Assembly: GCA_041567315.1 (NCBI GenBank)
Contig: JBFGCA010000159.1
Location: forward strand, 1-8,196
Reading direction: 5' to 3'
DNA length: 8,196 nt
Origin: JBFGCA01 sp041567315
GTDB taxonomy: Bacteria > Acidobacteriota > Thermoanaerobaculia > Multivoradales > JAHEKO01
Part shown: piece by piece, positions 5,874 to 8,196 of the stretch
Position numbering within the stretch: position 1 is the stretch's first letter
Layout of the letters: each line of letters opens with the position of its first letter
Notes under the pieces: generated by a model
Databases searched by the model: none
The model's input: the letters and a program-made list of their open reading frames with translations, nothing else
Told to the model about the DNA's origin: nothing
Position numbers and translations under genes: made by a program

Positions 5874-6523
5874 CGCCGGTAACGGCCGCGGCGGCGATCG
5901 CTGTCGCTGTCCGAGTCGGCGTCGTCGCGGTAGCGGTAGTCGCGCCGGTCGTAGCGCGAGTCGCGGCGCCGGTCGTAGCGCGAGTCGTGGGCTCGGCCAC
6001 GGTCGTAGCGGCCGTAGTCGCGGCGGTAGTCGTAGCGGCCGTGTCCGCGGTAGCCGTGGTGGCCCCGATCCCGATAACCGTAGTCGCGATGGCCGTAGTA
6101 GCCGTGGTCGCGGTAGCCGTAGTGGTGACCCCGGCCGTGATCCCCGTAGTGACCACCGTAGTCCACCCAGTAGCGATAGCCCGGTGCGTGCCGCGGCGCG
6201 TAGTGGTGCGACAGGTAGTAGGGGTCGTGGCCGTGGCGCCCGAAGTGGTGGCCCACCAGCGGGCAGGAGGCGTGGTGATAGGAGCCGCCGCCACCGCGGA
6301 AGCAGTAGCTCCCGCAGCGGTAGCCCGAGTAGTGGAAGCGGCCGCCGGTGTAGAAGTAGGGCGCGCCGTAGTGCGGTCCGTGATCGGCATAGCCGACCCG
6401 GAAGTGGACACCGCCGACGCGGAAGCCGCCCCCGAACGACCAGCCGCGATGCGCGGCCTCGGCGCCGGCGGCACCGGCGAGGATCATCACCAGGGCGGCC
6501 GGCAGGATCATGTGCTTGCTCAT
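5870..6523 (-). CDS. Secreted Gly/His/Tyr/Arg-rich low-complexity protein
   Basis: 217-residue protein of unknown function. An N-terminal signal peptide (MSKHMILPAALVMILAGAAGAEA, about 1-23, cleavage near AEA|AH) directs export. Residues 25-65 are Gly/aromatic-rich. A Cys/His cluster follows: C70-x3-C74, H83-H84, C87, H92-H93, H97, which could bind metal. Residues 98-170 are dominated by His, Gly, Tyr, Arg and Asp in loose repeats such as GYRDHGYYGHRDYGYRD. The C-terminus becomes Arg/Asp-rich with a tandem 8-residue repeat (DSRYDRRR, DSRYDRRD; 180-195), an acidic DSDSDSD run (203-209) and a basic end. ATG at 6523 has GGGAGGT 5 nt upstream. The reading frame is validated by the signal peptide plus ribosome site, because other frames here are also open. 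The stop TAG falls within the CTAG bordering the inverted-repeat element. It may be a surface or metal-binding protein; nothing firmer can be said. Confidence 0.8.
   Translation of the reverse strand: MSKHMILPAALVMILAGAAGAEAAHRGWSFGGGFRVGGVHFRVGYADHGPHYGAPYFYTGGRFHYSGYRCGSYCFRGGGGSYHHASCPLVGHHFGRHGHDPYYLSHHYAPRHAPGYRYWVDYGGHYGDHGRGHHYGYRDHGYYGHRDYGYRDRGHHGYRGHGRYDYRRDYGRYDRGRAHDSRYDRRRDSRYDRRDYRYRDDADSDSDSDRRRGRYRR
5942..5987. repeat. Tandem 24-bp repeat within the Arg/Asp-rich C-terminus
   Basis: A 22-bp sequence beginning GCGCCGGTCGTAGCG occurs at 5942-5963 and identically at 5966-5987, a period of 24 bp. On the coding (minus) strand it encodes two copies of DSRYDRR plus one variable residue. 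It probably arose by replication slippage in the low-complexity gene. Confidence 0.8.
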
Positions 6524-6528
6524 GCGAT

Positions 6529-6535
6529 ACCTCCC
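6529..6535 (-). promoter_or_regulatory. Ribosome binding site of the Gly/His-rich protein gene
   Basis: GGGAGGT on the minus strand, 5 nt (ATCGC) before ATG at 6523. It confirms the strand and frame of a gene whose low-complexity composition would otherwise leave doubt. Confidence 0.8.
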
Positions 6536-6683
6536 GCCGGTGTCGATTCCACGAACCGTGCCAGCCGCGGAAGCCCCTTTCGAGGCCGCCCGTCAGTCAA
6601 CCAGCCGCGGCCCCGTCCCCGCTCAGGGACACCCGCCGCTCCGCACCGGGGTCCAGGAAGGACGCCAGGCCCAGACCAGTTCG

Positions 6684-7838
6684 CTAGACCAGCTCGGGGA
6701 TGTACTTCTCGCGCGCCAGCCGCCAGAAGACCACCAGGAAGGCGGTCAGCGGGATCGCCAGGATCATGCCCAGGATGCCTTCGAGCGCCGCCCCCCAGAA
6801 GAAGATGGCGACGATGATGGCCAGCGGGTGGAGCCCGGTGCGCTCGCCCATGATCCGCGGGGTCAGGAGATAGCTCTCGATGAGCTGGACCACGGTGAAG
6901 ACCACCAGCACCCAGATCACCAGCGTGCCGCCGCCGCCCTTCTGGAAGTAGGCCAGCGGCAGCGCCGCGGCCAGCCCCACCACGCTCCCCAGATAGGGGA
7001 TGACGTTGAGGAAGCCCAGCAGCAGCCCGAGGACGAAGCCGTAGCGCAGACCCACCGCGCTGAAGCCCACCGCGAACAGCAGCCCCTGCAGGAAGGCGAC
7101 GATCAGCTGCCCGCGGAAGAAAGCGACGATGATGCCGACGAACTCCTCGACCAGGTAGAGCGCGTCGCGACGGGTCTCGGGCTTCAAGAACGGCAACAGC
7201 TGGTCCAGGTTGCGCAGAAACCCCGGGTCGGCCATCAGGAAGAAGGCGAAGTAGACCGGCAGCAGCGCCCAGGTGAAGAGCGTCCCCACCCCGCGGAAGA
7301 TCAGCGCCCCGGCCGACAGCGCCTTGCCGCCGAAGAGCTGGAGCCCCTGGACCAGGCTCTCTTGCTGTCCCTCGACGGCGCTCTTGAGGCGCTGGCCCCA
7401 GGGGTCGCTCTCGACGAACTCGATGACCCGCGGCCAGCGCTCCTTGACCCAGGCGAGCGCCGCGCTCCACCACTCGGGGAGCTTCCCAGCCAGGTCGGAG
7501 AGCTGCTCCACCAGCAGGGCGCCGAAGAACCAGGTGAAGGCGACCACCGGCAGCAGGATCGAGACGAAGACCGCCAGCAGGGCGAGCACCGGGAGCTTGA
7601 GCCGCGCCTTCAGCCACTCGTAGTAGGGATGGAAGACCAGCGCCGCCACCGCCCCCACCGCCAGCGGCAGGAAGACGTTGGAGAAGCGCCGCAGGAAGGC
7701 GGCGACCAGCCAGGCCAGACCGCCGAGCGCCAGCAGGATGACCACCGCCGCCAGGATGGTGATGGCGGTCGCCACCGCGGTCTGCTGGCGCGCGCTGAGC
7801 CGCAGGAAGCTCGGCGGGTCTGGCGACGGCTCGGCCAT
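6684..7838 (-). CDS. AI-2E family (PerM/UPF0118) membrane transporter
   Basis: Integral membrane protein of 384 residues, about the usual length for the family, whose members have been linked to export of autoinducer-2 or small solutes and to Na+/H+ antiport; the substrate here is unknown. Hydrophobic helices occur near 20-48, 53-71 and 82-107; then a long polar, Trp-rich extracytoplasmic or amphipathic region (108-175); then helices at 184-204, 231-262, 265-297, 305-325 and 338-375. Family landmarks are LPVYFAFFLMADP (193-205), FFRGQ (240-244), LNVIPYLGS (277-285), TPRIMGERTGLHP (326-338) and AIPLTAF (361-367). ATG at 7838 has no obvious Shine-Dalgarno but lies at a sensible distance before helix 1. 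The gene is divergent from the DUF2911 gene and lies 160 bp upstream of the Gly/His-rich gene in the same direction, so read-through is possible. I see no T-tract terminator in that gap. Confidence 0.93.
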   Translation of the reverse strand: MAEPSPDPPSFLRLSARQQTAVATAITILAAVVILLALGGLAWLVAAFLRRFSNVFLPLAVGAVAALVFHPYYEWLKARLKLPVLALLAVFVSILLPVVAFTWFFGALLVEQLSDLAGKLPEWWSAALAWVKERWPRVIEFVESDPWGQRLKSAVEGQQESLVQGLQLFGGKALSAGALIFRGVGTLFTWALLPVYFAFFLMADPGFLRNLDQLLPFLKPETRRDALYLVEEFVGIIVAFFRGQLIVAFLQGLLFAVGFSAVGLRYGFVLGLLLGFLNVIPYLGSVVGLAAALPLAYFQKGGGGTLVIWVLVVFTVVQLIESYLLTPRIMGERTGLHPLAIIVAIFFWGAALEGILGMILAIPLTAFLVVFWRLAREKYIPELV

Positions 7839-7997
7839 CGGGCGGAGTTTCGAGACAGGACGGCGCTCGAAAGCGACACGGACGATACCACCGGGCCCAG
7901 CGCACTAGCGGGCACCGGACCGGACAAAACCCAGCCGGCGGCCCCGCGTATCAGAAGCCAGTCCCCGACGGGACGGCCGACATCCACCAACCAACCT

Positions 7998-8005
7998 GAG
8001 GAGGT
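7998..8005 (+). promoter_or_regulatory. Ribosome binding site of the DUF2911 gene
   Basis: GAGGAGGT, 5 nt (CGACG) before ATG at 8011. It is strong and decides the start of this partial gene. Confidence 0.85.
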
Positions 8006-8010
8006 CGACG

Positions 8011-8196
8011 ATGCCCAAGCGAACCGCCTGGCTGCCGGCGCTGGCCGCCCTTGCCGCCGCGCCGCTCGCCGCCCAGGTCCAGAATCAGACCCAGGGCCTC
8101 ACCCTGCCCCTCGCCAGCCCGCCCGCCTCGGTGAGCCAGCGCATCGGTCTCACCGACGTCCGGGTCGACTACCACCGGCCGGCGGTCAACGAGCGC
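8011..8196 (+). CDS. Secreted DUF2911 domain protein, 5' part only
   Basis: 62 codons are visible before the right edge. Residues 1-21 (MPKRT, then WLPALAALAAAPLAA) are a signal peptide, with cleavage probably near AAQ. The mature part reads LTLPLASPPASVSQRIGLTDV followed by RVDYHRPAVNER. The segment SPxASVSQxIGLTDVxVxYxRPxVxxR is the recognisable opening of the DUF2911 family, found in secreted or periplasmic proteins of Bacteroidota and Acidobacteriota; its function is unknown. The start is fixed by the strong ribosome site. It is divergent from the AI-2E transporter with 172 bp between. The remainder of the domain lies outside the window. Confidence 0.85.
   Translation, partial: MPKRTAWLPALAALAAAPLAAQVQNQTQGLTLPLASPPASVSQRIGLTDVRVDYHRPAVNER

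Noticed and set aside
6615..6630. GTCCC / GGGAC hairpin downstream of the transporter gene as a terminator
   Set aside because: Only a 5-bp stem with no T-run on either strand; common by chance in GC-rich DNA.
5597..6817. Plus-strand frame with a long Val/Ala-rich stretch resembling a membrane protein
   Set aside because: The Val/Ala run (about 5900-6180) is the antisense of Tyr/Arg/His/Asp codons in the Gly/His-rich gene. The minus-strand frame has a signal peptide and a strong ribosome site; this one runs through the inverted-repeat element and into the transporter gene.
6520..7905. 461-codon minus-strand frame overlapping the AI-2E transporter
   Set aside because: It is the same region in another frame, Arg/Gly/Ala-rich; the transporter frame has the family motifs and helices.

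Overview
The window is very GC-rich and gene-dense. The large VWFA-related protein at 3007-5463 resembles the acidobacterial VWFA-related family, and the other genes (a regulator/membrane-protein pair, a DUF2911 protein, a secreted Gly/His/Tyr/Arg-rich protein) fit a member of Acidobacteriota. That placement is an inference from gene content and no marker gene confirms it. Translation signals are consistent: four genes (uppS-like, regulator, Gly/His-rich protein, DUF2911 protein) have a clear Shine-Dalgarno sequence 5 nt before an ATG or GTG, and this fixed their starts.

Layout. (1) 1-1607, minus strand: a likely three-gene operon reading leftwards, with a multi-span membrane protein, a winged-helix regulator overlapping it by 8 nt, and an undecaprenyl/decaprenyl diphosphate synthase that runs off the left edge. 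A TTGACA / 17-bp / TAGGCT promoter sits immediately before the first gene, so the transcript may be leaderless. (2) 1680-3059, plus strand: an APC-family amino acid permease divergent from that operon. (3) 3007-5463, minus strand: an exported VWFA-related protein whose 3' end overlaps the permease 3' end by 53 bp (convergent). (4) 5464-5869: about 400 bp without a gene, holding a perfect 12-bp hairpin and a 169-bp element with perfect 22-bp terminal inverted repeats bounded by CTAG (MITE-like). (5) 5870-6523, minus: a secreted low-complexity Gly/His/Tyr/Arg-rich protein whose TAG stop lies in the CTAG at the edge of that element. (6) 6684-7838, minus: an AI-2E/PerM family membrane transporter. 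(7) 8011-8196, plus: the start of a secreted DUF2911 protein, divergent from the transporter and cut by the right edge.

The first three genes plausibly work together: a small DNA-binding regulator with a partner membrane protein, co-transcribed with an enzyme that makes a polyprenyl lipid carrier. The remaining genes are mostly single envelope or secreted functions with no obvious shared pathway. I see no tRNA, rRNA, CRISPR array, defence cluster or intact transposase. Most of the window is ordinary chromosomal housekeeping and envelope content. The best candidates for something undescribed are the CTAG-bounded inverted-repeat element and the Gly/His/Tyr/Arg-rich secreted protein beside it.
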